A stretch of DNA of 64,000 nucleotides from Moringa oleifera (Eukaryota > Streptophyta > Magnoliopsida > Brassicales > Moringaceae): assembly GCA_021397835.1 (NCBI GenBank), contig JAJFZO010000646.1, positions 124,001 through 188,000 of the forward strand, read 5' to 3'. Below the pieces are notes generated by a model. The model worked only from the letters and a program-made list of their open reading frames with translations, was not told the origin of the DNA and ran no database searches. This document shows, in pieces, positions 10,910 through 24,014 of this stretch; position 1 is the stretch's first letter; each line of letters opens with the position of its first letter. Position numbers and translations under genes: made by a program.

Positions 10910-13900
10910 CTTCTACTCCTCCTCCTTTTCCTCATTCATCATTGTTGATCCTTCTTTCACTAATGATCTTATCATTTTTTAGTAGTTCGTATAAAAGCAC
11001 AAAGGACTATCCTTTTTATCGTTGTGCTTGCTTTTCACTCTCAAAACAATAGTCTCTCTCTTTTATAAAGTAAAGCAAAGTGCGTGGCACTGAAGTGAAG
11101 AAAGCTCAATAAACACACACGAACACGAGGCAGGGCATAGCATAAATAAGACCACTGATCATTTCATAAAACATGTATGCTTGACCTTTCTCGATGCTTT
11201 TTTTGGGGTGACTCACCAACCGAGCCAACAGTCATCGATGACAGAATGATACGAACAAATTAGAGTTATTGGATTTGGTAGTTCTTCATTAACTTCTTTC
11301 TTTACCCCTTTGCATATGTTCCTAAATAGGTGTGTACCTCCAGATGGGTAGAGGCCGACCTCCCACTCTCTTATGCAGCATTTATTAGCTTAGTTGAGTT
11401 GGGTGGATCGAGCAATAAGCCTCTCTCAACCCTTCCTTTCTCATGTGTCTTTATTAAAGTCTCTCACCTTTCAAGATCCGATCCATCATCAACTCAATCA
11501 GATCTTCTTGTTGGCCTGCTTTGCTTAGGCTTCCTTTAATGGGTTTGATCAACATTTCATGCCCCTAGCCCTGCTGAATTATACTTTTTTTTTATTAGCT
11601 AGTTAGGTAGCTTAGTAAGGTTAGAGGCACAACCAGAAGAGTTGGCTCCATATTTTTATATATTTGTTTTTAAATTTGATTGCACAGTCTCCGAAGTCTT
11701 TCTTTCTTGATTAATGGTTCCTATTAGCATTAGTGCCAATTAGTAACCACTTTTTTTGGAAGGTGAGGTACTTATGTGTGATTGCGGATTCCATGGTAGC
11801 AGTAGTTCTAGCTCTACATTAGGAGCATGGGGGCCTTTTTATCTAACGGAGCTACGGACCCCTCCCAGTATGATGCAGTTGAAAAAAATAAGCCCTTGTA
11901 TAGGTTAGGCTTATGTTTTCTTACATTTCTTTATTAAACCTTTTATGGTCTACCTTCTTTCTCGATATCGCAATTCTAGCATTCGTTAGTAGAAGTAGAG
12001 ATAAGAGGAGATAAGATTTATTATAACATTTATATGAAAATAACAAAAGTCGCAATAAGGGGAAGAAGCAAATCTTGCACCTTCACTTGCAAAGCACTAT
12101 ACTCCTGCTTATGAAAGACTATTCTCCAAGCAAACTACTGAATACAGACTGCTGAGAGCGGGAATAATGCTCTAGCCCTTAGCATACCTTTAATGTCGCA
12201 CCTATTACCAAAGACTGAACTAAAAAAGGGATGGGATAGACAAAACCATCTCTCCCTTGCCCCGAAGCTCAAACTTCACATCCTGATCTAGATCTAGCTA
12301 CGGACTTACTAGAGCTATTACGCATCTTAGAATTGGGGGAAGGCATCTAGACGCCTAAAAAAAAGGCATATAAGACTGTAACAATCTTCCTGAAGTCAAA
12401 GTAGCAAAAGACATGAAAGTCACTAAATAGTGCTTTAAAACTAGTCAATATGGACATAAAAGCAATAAAAGAAAAAGATTGAACCAGTAAGACTAATGTC
12501 TACTCATACTTTTGAGAGATCCACTTATACATTCAAGAAAGCGAAATGCATTTATTGATATCATGTGGATTGATGCTTATAGTCGGAGAACAATTAAAAG
12601 AAATTGATGAATGTGCCTAGACCAAGCAAAAAATAAGCACTACTAGATGAGACTGGGCCTATAGACTAGGCACCAAAGGAAGAAGCAGGCAAGACACTCT
12701 TGTTGGACAATAATGGGTCTCAATAGCCCATTTAGAGCATTTGAATTGGAGCCTTCTCGTACAAAGACCCAAGACTCGCTACCTTCAATTAACTCGTTGC
12801 TACTTCTGACTACCCTCCTTCTCGTTGGGTGACTGATCCATTCTTAGACTTGATGAACTTCTGTTGCTCGCGCTTCACTACAAGATACATTACGTTCCTT
12901 GGAAAGAGTTTGCTTTCATGGTGAGCCAAACCAAGTAGCCACACCAGCCTCAGTAGGTGCATTTTGAATAATAGCCACATTCCCTACAGCAGGTATCGTT
13001 TCGGTGGTAGGTTCTGATCATATTAGTAGCATTAGTTCTCGGAACATAGGCCATTCTCGATGGCGAGTTGACACCTTATTTGCCACTTTGCTTAAGACTT
13101 GGAATTGTAAAAAATAGAAGTTATTCTGTGCCATTCATAGCTATATCATCTATAACCGATGTTAGGAAAAGATTTTGTTTGACAGGTGCCAAGCATCAGA
13201 TTAGGATTCTATTATAATTACAGGAGGAGATCGGCTTTACCTATCCTATTGACCGTGTACATTTGATGGTAATCATATTTTCTCCCCACTTTTCTAGTTT
13301 GTAAGAGTCCCCCCGAGCATAGAAATTGAAAGTCACATTCCTTCGATAAGGCCAAATAGAGAGGGCAAGTTCTTATAATCGGCTTGGGTGAGATAGTAGG
13401 GCTACCGATTAACCTCTTTTCATCTAGCTAAGCTGAGGAATCTAATACTAATAGCAATGGAATCATTGAGACTACCATTCTCTTCATTCAATTCCTGAAA
13501 TGGAATTCCTGCATAAAGACACAGAAAGCAGGCTATGATAAAAGGATGTCATAGAAGTAGTCTTTAGGCGATTCAGTGAGACGGAGCAGGCAGCTACCCT
13601 ACCTTGCATATAAAAGGCCTATTGGGATGGATCCCACGATTCCTCGTTGTATACATCTGTCTTTCTAAGGATTGATGTTAAAAGTCAGTTCATAAGCATA
13701 ACCTATTGGCCTTTATCCATGCCCTTACATCCTACGCTCCCTAACCCCCAAAGTGATCCTGGCTTGAGTTTTCCCTCTCCTTGCACTAACGGACATCTTT
13801 TGCCTATCAGGTCGGCTCTGATGCAGCTAGTAAAGGAAAGATAGATAGAATTAGGTGGGTAGCATTCGCTTGTTTCCTGTAGTCTAAAGTAGCAGCTTCA

Positions 13901-16900
13901 CTTCACCTTGACAGCCTTGAGCAGCTGCAAGGACCTTATCTATCTTACTACAACTTGATCTTGACTAGCTTGGGGCATGTAGCACCCATAAATCAAAGTG
14001 GACTGCACCTTTCCCTCAAAGACATGAATTGGAATTATGCTAGAAAGAGGGAAATTGGCTAATAAAGAAAGATCTATGAGCTAAATGCGTACTTCACTCT
14101 TTTTCAAGAACCTAATAAAATAGTGGCCGATGTAACATTTAGATTCTTTATCATCCGAAGTTCTTAAACCCAGTTGATACCTCTTCTCTTTGGATTAGGC
14201 TAGATAAATCCTAAAAAAGGAATGAAAGATAATCTCGATAGCCTTGATTTGATCTTAGGCTGCTGGGGAAAATGTCATTACCAAGTTGCGAGTTGCATAA
14301 ATTGTGATTGAATCAATAACTGATCCTTAAGTAAAGCTGAAAGAAGGGTTTCACTCTTAAAGAGTTTGAGGCTCTAATAAGAGCTACGTTACATATTGGA
14401 ACTGGATATAAGGATGCCTCTTCTACAGTTGATTCATTCCTCCTAGTAGCAAGAGAACATTTGATTGAAGTCTCACTAGAGCCTCCGTAAATTCTTTCTT
14501 TTTATTTGCCTGATTTATATTTAGACCACTTCTCGTCGGTTGATGGTAAGGAATCATCATTTTCTGCATCTGACCCACTCATGGTTCTACTTTCTTCCCC
14601 TTTCTCAAGTCCGTTCATTCTCTCATGTCTCATATCGTTCGCGCCTGAATCTAAGCTGAAGGTTAAGGAATCCTTTACTCGATAAAAGAGCTTGTTCCAT
14701 TTTGTCTATCCTATTACCTCTTTAGTTGGTCTATCTTGACTATTAGATTAAGGATAGGAGTTTGCATTCGAATCCTCTTCGAAAACTATGTCATTTGCTC
14801 TTTTCCCCTAAGCCTCCTTAGTTCTTCTTCTACCGCTCATGCCTTGCACTTATTACCCCTCCTATCTCTTTCACTCATTAGGCCATATAAAAAAAGCTTC
14901 AATCCCTACTCCATAGCTTGAATGGGGAAGCAAAAAGATCCAAATTAGGACTAAGAGCCTTCTTTCTTGCAAGGCACGAGATGGGATTGAGCTTTCCTTA
15001 TTGGAAGCTCTCTCTATCACAAGAAAGGCTGCTACTGCTAGGCTTTTAGATGGCCTTGTTCACGAATCTCCTGTGTCGAGAAGAAGCTGTTTTTGCACTT
15101 GAATCAGAATATGCTGCTTAGATCTTTGCATGATTAGGATCTTGACCCTTTGCCCATACTTTTGATTATGCCTTTTTGTAGTTGATTACAGGATTTCTTG
15201 CTTGACTGCGTCGACTCTATGCCTTCTTGGCTTGCTTTCTTGGTGACTTTAACCCGAAGACTTTTTACCTTGACTCTTTCAGTATCAGTATGCCTTTGAT
15301 GCTTTAAGGGATATAAGTAGGCTGTTTGCTACTGATATAAGGACTACTCAACTTTATACGGCTTGAAAAATTCAAGCAAACCAACCATAGAGAGATCAGG
15401 CTGCACCTAACTCTCAACCATTTCTTATTTGATCAATCTGATCTAAAATTTCGACGGAAGGCTGTTGTTATCAAAGAGTTCGGTTACATAACATTTCCTA
15501 TTTCTTTGTCCCCTAGACTAGACCTATTCAGTTAACTGAGCCAGAATCAAGCCCAATGTCTTCCTTCTGCCTGAAATTGATAGTTAGAAGGGCAGATCTC
15601 TTCTACTCATATCCAACCTCCTTGGATTCTGTTTTCACTAATAGAGAGAAATGAAACTTTCTTCACTCTTCTTCGCTCTAGGTCCTATCTTTCTTGCCTT
15701 TTTCGTTCCTGGCCCCTAAGGAAATCCATTCTCCTTGAGCTTTTAGCGATTGAATTCTATCTCTCGGTCTATCCTTTTATTCAGGTAAGCTTGAGGCTTT
15801 CTTTTGTATCAACATTGACTTTTTTTTTTTTTTAACCTAGCTGGCTTTCCAACTCACTTGCACGGAGAGCTTACTCGCTTGTTAACCTTAGCACTTCCAA
15901 TGGCTGAAAGGGAGGATAGCCTAAGATCCCTACTTGTCTTGGATTACATTGGTTGCAGGCTAGCCAGTCATGTTGACTTTCTTTAAAGATTCATCCCTAA
16001 AAAGCCCGCCTAGTCAATATCTCTAAAGAACCAGCCTATCTAAGATTCCTTAGTCAATAGCTTATCACATGTCCCTTTTTTTAGAGTGCCAGTGGAAGTT
16101 GTCGTTGCTTTTTAGCATCCAGTGAGGAAAAAAGTTTCATATTGGCAATGGGATCAAGGTTAGATGCAGTGGGATACGAACTAGTTGCAGTAGTAGTTGC
16201 TAATCTAGCTCTTATATTTCCTCAAGTTCTAAGCTAAGGATTAAGAGGTAAGTCGGCTAAGTAGAGAGTCTCTGTCTATAGGCCAGTAACTCCCTCTATC
16301 AATATTATCTTCTCCTATTGGAGTATATCTTATAACTTGCAAGTTAGAAGGCTATTCAAATGGACAAGCTTTATCTCATATTTAAGAGCTCTCGGAATAT
16401 CTCGTAAGCTATCCATGTAGGAAAAAAGCACAAAAGCACCTAAGATTTCTAAGGCTCTCAAGTTCTTGTCGGATGTCTTTAAAGAAAGCACAGCCCTTGG
16501 AATCTTTCTAGAAATGGAAGCTCTTGTTGCTGCAAATTCTCTAGTGGTTAGGCAGTCAAGTTGGCCTTAATAAGACTCACTTTTTGTTGAAGCAGGTCAT
16601 ATTGGAAAAAGAGTGAGCTGCTTTAATTGAATAAAGGGACGACCTCTCCTTCCTAGCGAACACTAGCAGTAGAGATTCTGCTTATTCCATATGCTGTAAA
16701 AAAACTCGTTATTTGACAGGACCTATTCTCATATTAGTCCTCTCTAAAGAAACTAACTTTTTAACATTTAATGGGCTAACATTCTCAGTGCTACGAATAC
16801 TAATGCTTTAATGTGCTATCTAGGAAAGCTAGTCATAAGGTTCTAGGTCAAGCGCAGTCACTCGATAGGACTTTACCTCATATGTAATTAATGCCTTTGG

Positions 16901-17274
16901 CTAAGACAAAACAGCTTTTCTTTCAAAACATCCCTTCAGGAATTAAGAGCCATTGGCCCTTCCCCTGCCAAAGATTAAGCTCGAGTCAAGAGATGAAGAC
17001 CTAAGGGTGCAAAAAAGGAAGTGCTAGGTTACAGTGTATGTTTCGTAATATGTTTTTCACTTTTATTTGTGGGTTGCATATAGGCTTAACGGAGTGAATC
17101 TGTCTGGAAGGAATCTTATATAACATATCAGATGAAATATCATAAGTAACTTAACGCTTCAAAAACAAGAGTCACGCCCTTTTAAGGCCCTAAGAAAGAG
17201 GCTTCAGTCATCAATTCCAATCTTTTTCTTTCCAATATGCCTCTCCACAAGCAAGGAGTGAGGGAAGAAAGTAA
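10910..17274. other. Long region without recognisable genes
   Basis: 6.4 kb of stop-rich DNA. Open frames here are at most about 70 codons (11330-11539, 13647-13844, 14736-14921, all plus strand) and are not recognised. Poly-T at about 15820-15833. No tRNA, rRNA, plastid or retroelement similarity was noticed. The texture (CTTTCTT / AAGAAAG tracts) resembles plant mitochondrial spacer that has decayed. Confidence 0.35.
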
Positions 17275-17595
17275 GTTGTCATCACGGAATTATTTGAGGC
17301 AGTAGCTCCATTTTTAGGAAACATGATGGATAGTTTTTCACAAGTACAAGTTAACACGGCTGTGAAGGCGCTTTCGCAGACACCTGTTCTAGTTAACGCC
17401 GCTGGGGAGATGCTTCCGCAAGCACCAGGTCCTATGCTACATGAACAAATTAAGGGGGAAAACCTATCCCAAATCTATGTCCAGCTAATCTACAAATATC
17501 GGGGGCAAAAAGAATTACCTCTGGTAGAATTCTTTTTCAATACAGCGATCTCCATCTTAGAAGCAAAACAACGGGTGAAACCTACTTTTCGATAG
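17275..17595 (+). CDS. Unidentified open frame, about 90-106 codons
   Basis: The first Met gives 90 codons (17323); the open frame extends upstream to just after a TAA at about 17272. The protein has a helix-like acidic start, a Pro-rich middle (EMLPQAPGPMLHEQ), and a basic/aromatic segment (YVQLIYKYRGQKELP, then FFFNTAISILEAKQR). Its composition and even codon use look like those of a real protein rather than random AT-rich sequence, and it has no stops although its surroundings are full of them. I cannot name the family. No ribosome-binding or promoter signal can be judged. It may be a mitochondrial ORF of unknown function or a fragment of a nuclear gene. Confidence 0.35.
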   Translation, partial: VVITELFEAVAPFLGNMMDSFSQVQVNTAVKALSQTPVLVNAAGEMLPQAPGPMLHEQIKGENLSQIYVQLIYKYRGQKELPLVEFFFNTAISILEAKQRVKPTFR

Positions 17596-17599
17596 TGTC

Positions 17600-20245
17600 A
17601 TTTCATGAAAAAGTGAGAAAGGGTTCTATCTTATTCCATTTCTTCCCTAACCGAGGTTAGGTAGGCATGGCTAAGTCAAATAAATCCTAACTGCTAAAGT
17701 CGAACTGATAGTGGAAGAATATGTCCTCTAGCCTTGGAGAACCCATCCTCGGATGTAAAGGCTTGGGTAGAGGAGTCAACTGTATCAGTTTTACGATTTA
17801 AGGCCTACCAATCTTGATACATGTTACTATAATATACATGTTGCTGTAAGTAACTATAATATACATGTTGCAATTTGAGCCCACATCACCACATGTTAAG
17901 CATTAACTTCGACATTATCATCACAAGAGATGAGCAATAATATACATTTTTTCATGCTCTAATCTCAGTCTCCTCTTTCCATTTAAGAATTGGGGAAAGA
18001 TCCTATTCTTTGAGTTGAAATAACTTCTACTAACCCATCAAGTGGTGAGTTTTCTTTTATTCATTTGTGTCCCTGTAATAACCCCTTGAGGGAAGTCTAA
18101 GAGTCTTCGAAGAAAGGAAGCTTTCGATTCTTCTTTCTTAGGCTATTTCTTACGTCTAGTAATCTATCTAGTACACCCTGCCTTGGCAGCTTTCCATTAA
18201 TTTCAATCATCTAAGCCTAGCCTTTGATTGGTGTCTCATTTGTTCTTGGTGTAATTGGCCTCATAGTCTCTTCCTTTAGGGCTCAATTCCTTATTTTTTT
18301 TGATACTCGAAATAAAGGCATCAGATTAGATGGTTGGCTTTTCGGTCTCTGTAGATCCAGGTACAGGTCTAGGACCCTTCCCTTATCCTTTAGTGATCTA
18401 AGGTCCATAAGCAGTATTTATTGTAGCTGCTTCTAAAGCAAAGACAGTTTACGTTATTTTTTGCTTTCAAAGAGAAGACGTTGACTAGTAGCCGACTGAC
18501 TTAGAATACCAACATCACTAAAAGAAAGAGGAGTAGAAGGAGTTGATTCCCAATTTAAAAGCTGAAAAGCTAAGAAAGAAAAATTAATGATTTAGTTTGA
18601 AGCTTACCATCAAGCAAAGAAATTGGAGGGGAGCTGACAATAGGCTATAGAACTGCATGATTGATCCATCTGTGCTATTCCCTAATTGAAGGAAGTTGGA
18701 ATATAGTATAATGATTACCAAAGGAATGCATTCTCCAATTAGGCTAGGAGAACTGAGCTAGCTTTAGATTGGATTAGGCAAGATTCTGACTCGGGTGGCT
18801 CTAAGGAACCTATGAATGTAAAGGTCAAATGAAGAGTCAATTCAGCTGCTATTGAATCAAAATTGATTCTTTTAAAGTAAAGAAGAAGGACTGAGTCTTC
18901 AAGTGCAGGTTTAATGATAAGTGAATCCGTTCTTTAATTAGACTTAATAGAGCTTTCTCGGGATAGAACTCTCAGGATGAATGCAGGGGCACTTGGTTGA
19001 GATTCGAGATGATTACTTTTATCTTACTCTTACTTATGACCATTAAGTGCCTTGATCTTTTATTTTGTAATGTCAGAAGAGGAAGGTTAGGCAGTGTAGT
19101 AAAGTCTGAGAGTGATCAAAACACAGAGGGAATGCATCTCCAAAATGATTATAAGTCTTACCTGAGTTCCTCCCTTCAAGGAAGGGGCCTTGACCCTTAT
19201 TGAAAGCAAGCCCAAAGAGTTGTTGGCCAAACAGGAAGAGATGCTGTAGGCACTTAGTTATTGAATAATCTGCCTATCCGAGCCCACCTTTCTCGGGCGA
19301 GTCAACCTTCCCTCTCGAGCTCAATGATAGGCGATTAATGACTAACTACCTTTTCCGTACCTCAATTAAGTGAGTGTGCCCTACCTCTTTCTTATGTCTC
19401 TCTCTACCGCCTATTTGATGAACGGCTCGGTATGCCTGACGACCTACCTTACTCTTAAAACGATAAGTGGTTCCCTTCCCCTCTTTTATCTTCTATCCTT
19501 GCTTGCTGGAAAACATTCATTCCCTCATTCCAATTGTTGGAAAAGCTAGAGCATTTACATGCTCCTTAGCCTTCTATGGTTGATCGGCCAGGTTAGAGAA
19601 TCAAAAGGAAGAGCAAGGCAAGGTGTCCATCCAGGATTCCTATCCGAGAATCACTTCACCAGGAACATATGGCAAGAGCAGTCTTTGGTGATCGAGGGGG
19701 ATTAGTACGTTTTTCATCTAGAGCCAGGTATAATAGAGATAGGTCACCCTCAAATATCTTAATTTTACTGAGTTAAATGTTAAGGAGTTAGTGTAGTATA
19801 GCCGTTAGTAAGGCGTAGAGCAATAGTGGTCAAGACTTTTCCTCTTCTTTTTTTTTTTCTTTTGGTTTTAACCTGGCTTTTCCATTCAATCATGGTGTCT
19901 CTACCCTCGACGATCAGTAATCTTTTTTACACTCCATCTATGAGAGGTTATTGATAATTCAATACCATTAACATGCACTTAGAGAATGACATTGAATATT
20001 GAGTTCATTGACTATATTCAAGGGATTTTCTAATTTGCCTTTACCTTGTAAAAGAGCACTTGATGATCCCTCTAGCTTAATAACTAGAGAATGACATTAG
20101 TTATACTCTAAAAAGGTACACTATGTTTAGGGTACTTTTCGATAACTTTGACTGTTAGGAGGATATTGGGATCCCTCGACTCTTTATGTTTCTCTTTCAT
20201 GTTTAATCCCATGACATTCCAGACTACAACCTTCATGAGATAGTC
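17600..20245. other. No recognisable gene
   Basis: Stop-rich spacer. 17819-17870 holds a short near-tandem repeat (ACTATAATATACATGTTGC occurs twice, about 30 bp apart). Short open frames at 18224-18436 and 18997-19203 (plus) are not recognised. Confidence 0.35.
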
Positions 20246-20248
20246 TTA

Positions 20249-21029
20249 GGCCATCTCCAATGAAGACGATAAAATGCCTTTCAAGATTGGCCAAATCGTT
20301 TCCAATGAGACAGTAAATTGGCTTCTGCAATTTGGTGCAGTTACAGTGCTGCACAAAGTTGATGCAACACTGTAGCTGCACCAAATTGGTGTATTTTTTT
20401 TAAATTTATTTTATAATTATTTTTTAAAAATTTTTGAATCAAATATATTTTTGATCAATAAGTAAACAAATATATGATATTATTAGAAAAAAATTATACC
20501 ATTGAGAATATCTCATCAAGATATTTAAAATAAGATCAATATTCAATATATAACTTTATTTTATTTAAAATAATAATAATATTATATATAATATTAAAAT
20601 TTTTATTTAAAAATATTTAAAAATTTAGAGCAATCTATAATTTATGATATAATTTAAATTTTTGAATAAACATGATAAAAATAAATTTTTTATAAAAATT
20701 ATGATAAAAATATTTTTATAAAATGTAATTGATAAATTATTAATTTTAAAAATTAATAAAAATTATAATTTATTATAACATTAATTTTCTAAAAAATATA
20801 AATTAAAATTTTGAATTATATTAATTATTTTATTATTTTAAATAAATTCATTAATTTTTATAAATATTTTTATTAATAATTATTATTTATATTATTAAAA
20901 TAATATTATAACACCAATTTGGTGTAAATGGGTTGAAAATGAAAAAAATTTGGTGTTAGAATATTTTAAAAAGATTCTTTTTTAACACCAAATTGATGTT
21001 AAATTAGGTGTATAGGATTAAAGATAGCC
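20249..21029. mobile_element. PIF/Harbinger-type (Tourist-like) MITE, 781 bp
   Basis: Imperfect terminal inverted repeats: the left end GGCCATCTCCAAT faces the right end, whose reverse complement reads GGCTATCTTTAAT. Both ends are flanked by TTA (20246-20248 and 21030-21032), the 3-bp target duplication of PIF/Harbinger elements, and the GGCC start is also typical. The interior is very AT-rich, has no coding potential, and contains several copies of the palindrome-like ACACCAAATTGGTGT near both ends (about 20330-20395 and 20905-21010). It is a non-autonomous nuclear DNA transposon. Its intact ends suggest that it inserted after much of the surrounding decay, or at least that it is younger than the flanks. 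Confidence 0.8.
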
Positions 21030-21032
21030 TTA

Positions 21033-21940
21033 GTGATGGAATCTTTATTGGCCTTTTGGACATTCTCCCTAGTAGGTTTGGCTGGACCACCTTCAGCAAG
21101 TTTTGATTTGCCTTTTCCTTTACCCTTCTGTGTTCCCCTGAATTCATGAGTAGAGCAACCATTTTCTCTTTCCACTCCTTATTTTCTTTCACCAAAATTG
21201 CCTTCCTCGCACTTGTTGAATGAACTTTCTATGAAATATCTCTGGACTTATTATGCAAATTTTCCTATGCGTCAACTACCCTAAAAGAAGCCTTAGTCAA
21301 TGTGTACCATAAGGTGTTTCTTTTCTAATCTGGTTCAAGGGCTAGGTTCCTTAGCTCATTGCAATAATTCTTTACCCAGTTCGTTTACTTCATTGGTGTT
21401 TTCCTCTGTCTACAGAAAAGAAAATCGATTAAAATATGAAGGACAGCCTATAGTCTCTAACGAAAACACTGGACTACAGTATTTGAATCTGATTCTTGTC
21501 AGTGGTTTTTTTTTTATCTCTTGTCGCTATTAGAATGACTCGGCTCTTCTAATGTTTGGCTTTCTTCACCCCTAATATTAGTGCAGAGTTTGGTGTTCCA
21601 CTTGGGCTTGCTTTCATCAGTCTTCTTCAATAAATCATTTCTACAAACACCTTCTGCATGGGCTTTCTAGGATCAAAGGCTGGTCAATGAGCAACATCTC
21701 TATCAAACTTTGTAAGGTTACCCCAGGATCGAGTGTGTGTATCCTTGTTCAAAGAAGGATTGGACTCCAACTTCTCTATGATAATTGCTTCTAAACGCAG
21801 ATTCATATTTCGAACTGCTTTAGAGTGCTTGCAAGAGGCCTTTAAAGAAGAAGGATTTTTTTTTTTAACGGAGAAAGCCTTCTCCTCCTCGATCATGAAT
21901 CTCTTTCTGTTGATCATGATTGGAGGGTTCAATTAATCAA
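21033..21940 (-). other. Unidentified lysine-rich open frames
   Basis: Two minus-strand frames, 21004-21195 (63 codons, overlapping the MITE end) and 21684-21932 (82 codons, with many Lys, Glu and Arg), are separated by stop-rich sequence. Together they could be pieces of one decayed nuclear or retrotransposon gag-like gene, but no motif (for example a CCHC knuckle) was seen. Confidence 0.25.
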
Positions 21941-22205
21941 GGTCAAGCATTGAATGAAGGTGAATTTATTGATTGAATATGCTACACCCGACGAAAGAGG
22001 TTAGTCATTCAGAAGCGTACTTATGTGATGAACTAATGCTTTGTCGACTTCGAAAGGTGAACCATCTATCATAGGCTAGGCAATGGATGGTACTTAGTCT
22101 CCTCTTTTCAACTTTTCTTTGTAAGAGGGAAGAGATACTTGGAAGCTCTATTCCTTCTCAGATCAATTCATTCAACCTTCGCCTTCCTTTCAATCTTTTT
22201 TTTTT

Positions 22206-22275
22206 CTCTTAATAGAATAAATTCTAGCTACTTTTCTCCGAGCTCCTAGGCTAAGCTAACATGCATCCACTTTCT
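22206..22275 (+). repeat. Dispersed direct repeat, copy A
   Basis: AATAGAATAAATTCTAGCTA and the following TTTCTCCGAGCTCCTA recur, with a few substitutions, at about 37950-38018. This is a short dispersed repeat of the kind common in plant mitochondrial DNA. Confidence 0.6.
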
Positions 22276-22279
22276 TGGT

Positions 22280-23160
22280 TTAAATAGTCCCTTACTCATA
22301 AGTAGTATAGTTAGAAAGGAAAAAATAGATAGAGATATCGCTTAACCTTTAACTAATACAAAAAGAGCTTAACTAATTGCTCGAAAGGCCTTTTTGATCC
22401 AACTGTAACTTTACGCACAAAGAGACTGGAAGACAAACGAAAGACTGAAGGAAGATGGTAACCTATCGTTTGACAAAACCCCTACCGCTTTCATTGGTTA
22501 GTAGATCCTCGCATCATCGCTCGAGATTAGAGACCTTCATATTTAAGTATGACTTTTAACTACACACAAAGAAAAGAAGGGCTACTACTAGGCTAAGACC
22601 GATGCTTACTGCCCGACTACCGAAACAATTGTAGTGGCCGCTAACAGGCTAAACTGACTTCACTAAAGCAACATTAAAACGAAGCACTATTGTCACTCTC
22701 GCACTATATCATGCACTCAAACACTTTCTTCTATTAGTACTTAAAGAAAAAGTTGACTACATTCAGTAGCAAACTTTTAGCTAAGCAGGCGAAACAAAAA
22801 GTTTAGCAAAATCACTTGCTTCAAATGTGCAGGAGTGGTTCCTAATTTGAGCTGATGCCTTTGGTTTTTTATGTAAATTTCTATTGATAGAAGGTAAGGG
22901 CAGGCATGTGGATAAGTAAGATCAAAATCCTGTTCAGTTTGTGGATAGCTATGCTGAAATAAGGCACGAAGAAAGATTGTGCGATCGTAAGAAGACAGCA
23001 AATAAAACTCCTACCATGCAGTCTTCCTTTCTTATAGAGAGAAAGGCACTTTCACATCTTCTTAACCTAAAATGGTTAAGTGGAGGATGGGCATACAAAG
23101 AGCCTCTGTGAGAGCTTCCTTTGGTAGAAGGACTCGGTAAGCATCCTTCAATGCTTGCTT
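22280..23160. other. No recognisable gene
   Basis: Stop-rich spacer. A 74-codon minus frame at 22777-23001 is not recognised. Confidence 0.35.
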
Positions 23161-23170
23161 TGTTAGTTGT

Positions 23171-24010
23171 TTAGCCTACTTCATAGGTCTTGAATGATGG
23201 TAGGATTCTTTTCTCATAGACTATAACTGTCATGGATTCTCTTCTTCTGGCAAAGACAGAGAAGCTGCAAGACTGGCTAGAGTGTCTACCTTTGTGTCCC
23301 TTTGGCACTTGTTCAATGTTGAAATATTTGAAAGTGCATGCTAATTCGCTCGCTGCTGTATGATAGGCCCTGGTTTCTAACTTCAACTTCATAGACGCCG
23401 CTCATTTAGTTAATTATCAACTTTGAGTCACCTTAAACTTCTAATTGATGTACTTCGATGTCACGAGCTAGGTCCATTCCCATAATAAGAACCTTGTATT
23501 CTGACACATTGTTGGAAGATGACTTAAACAAATTAAGTGAAGGAATACGGGATCATCTTGCCTTCGGGAGTAATAAAGATGATTTCGACCCCTAATGTTG
23601 GACGTCTTTTCTCATCTATTCTTGAGGTGCAGTCAAAATACATCTCCTAAGCTTTTGATATGGGTCTTGATGCGACTTTAGTGTAGTAAACTGCTTCGTC
23701 AGACAATTCTTCTTGCAATTTAAAGTTCTCCCATAGAGGATATGCTCCCAAAAAATCTGCTAGTGCTTATCCTTTCATGACCTTTTATGGTAAAAATATT
23801 ATGTCATACTATGAGAGCAGTATTGACCATTTAGCGAGTCGGGCGTTCAGTGAACCTGCTTTGGTCATAAGGATCTTTAAAGAGTTTACTCCTGACACTA
23901 GGCATATGGTGTTACCAATTAGGTAACGTCGCATCTTATGTGCTGCGAACATGAGAGCAAGGCATTCCTTTTGAACTAGTTATACCGGTGTTCTGCGATA
24001 GTAAATAAAG
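23171..24010 (-). mobile_element. Ty3/gypsy RNase H-region remnant
   Basis: Read on the minus strand from 24010 downward, the frames give the 'H.T.V..RS..L' type RT-RNase H connection, followed near 23520-23400 by SSNNVSEYKVLIMGMDLARD and VHQLEVYGDSKLIIN. The latter is the second RNase H (archaeal-type) domain found in Tat/Athila-like gypsy elements (S-N-N-x-x-E-Y-x-A-L and G-D-S-x-L-x-x-x-Q motifs). The frame then continues as 73 open codons from 23392. Many stops and frameshifts make it inactive. No LTRs were identified. Confidence 0.75.
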
Positions 24011-24014
24011 GCAA

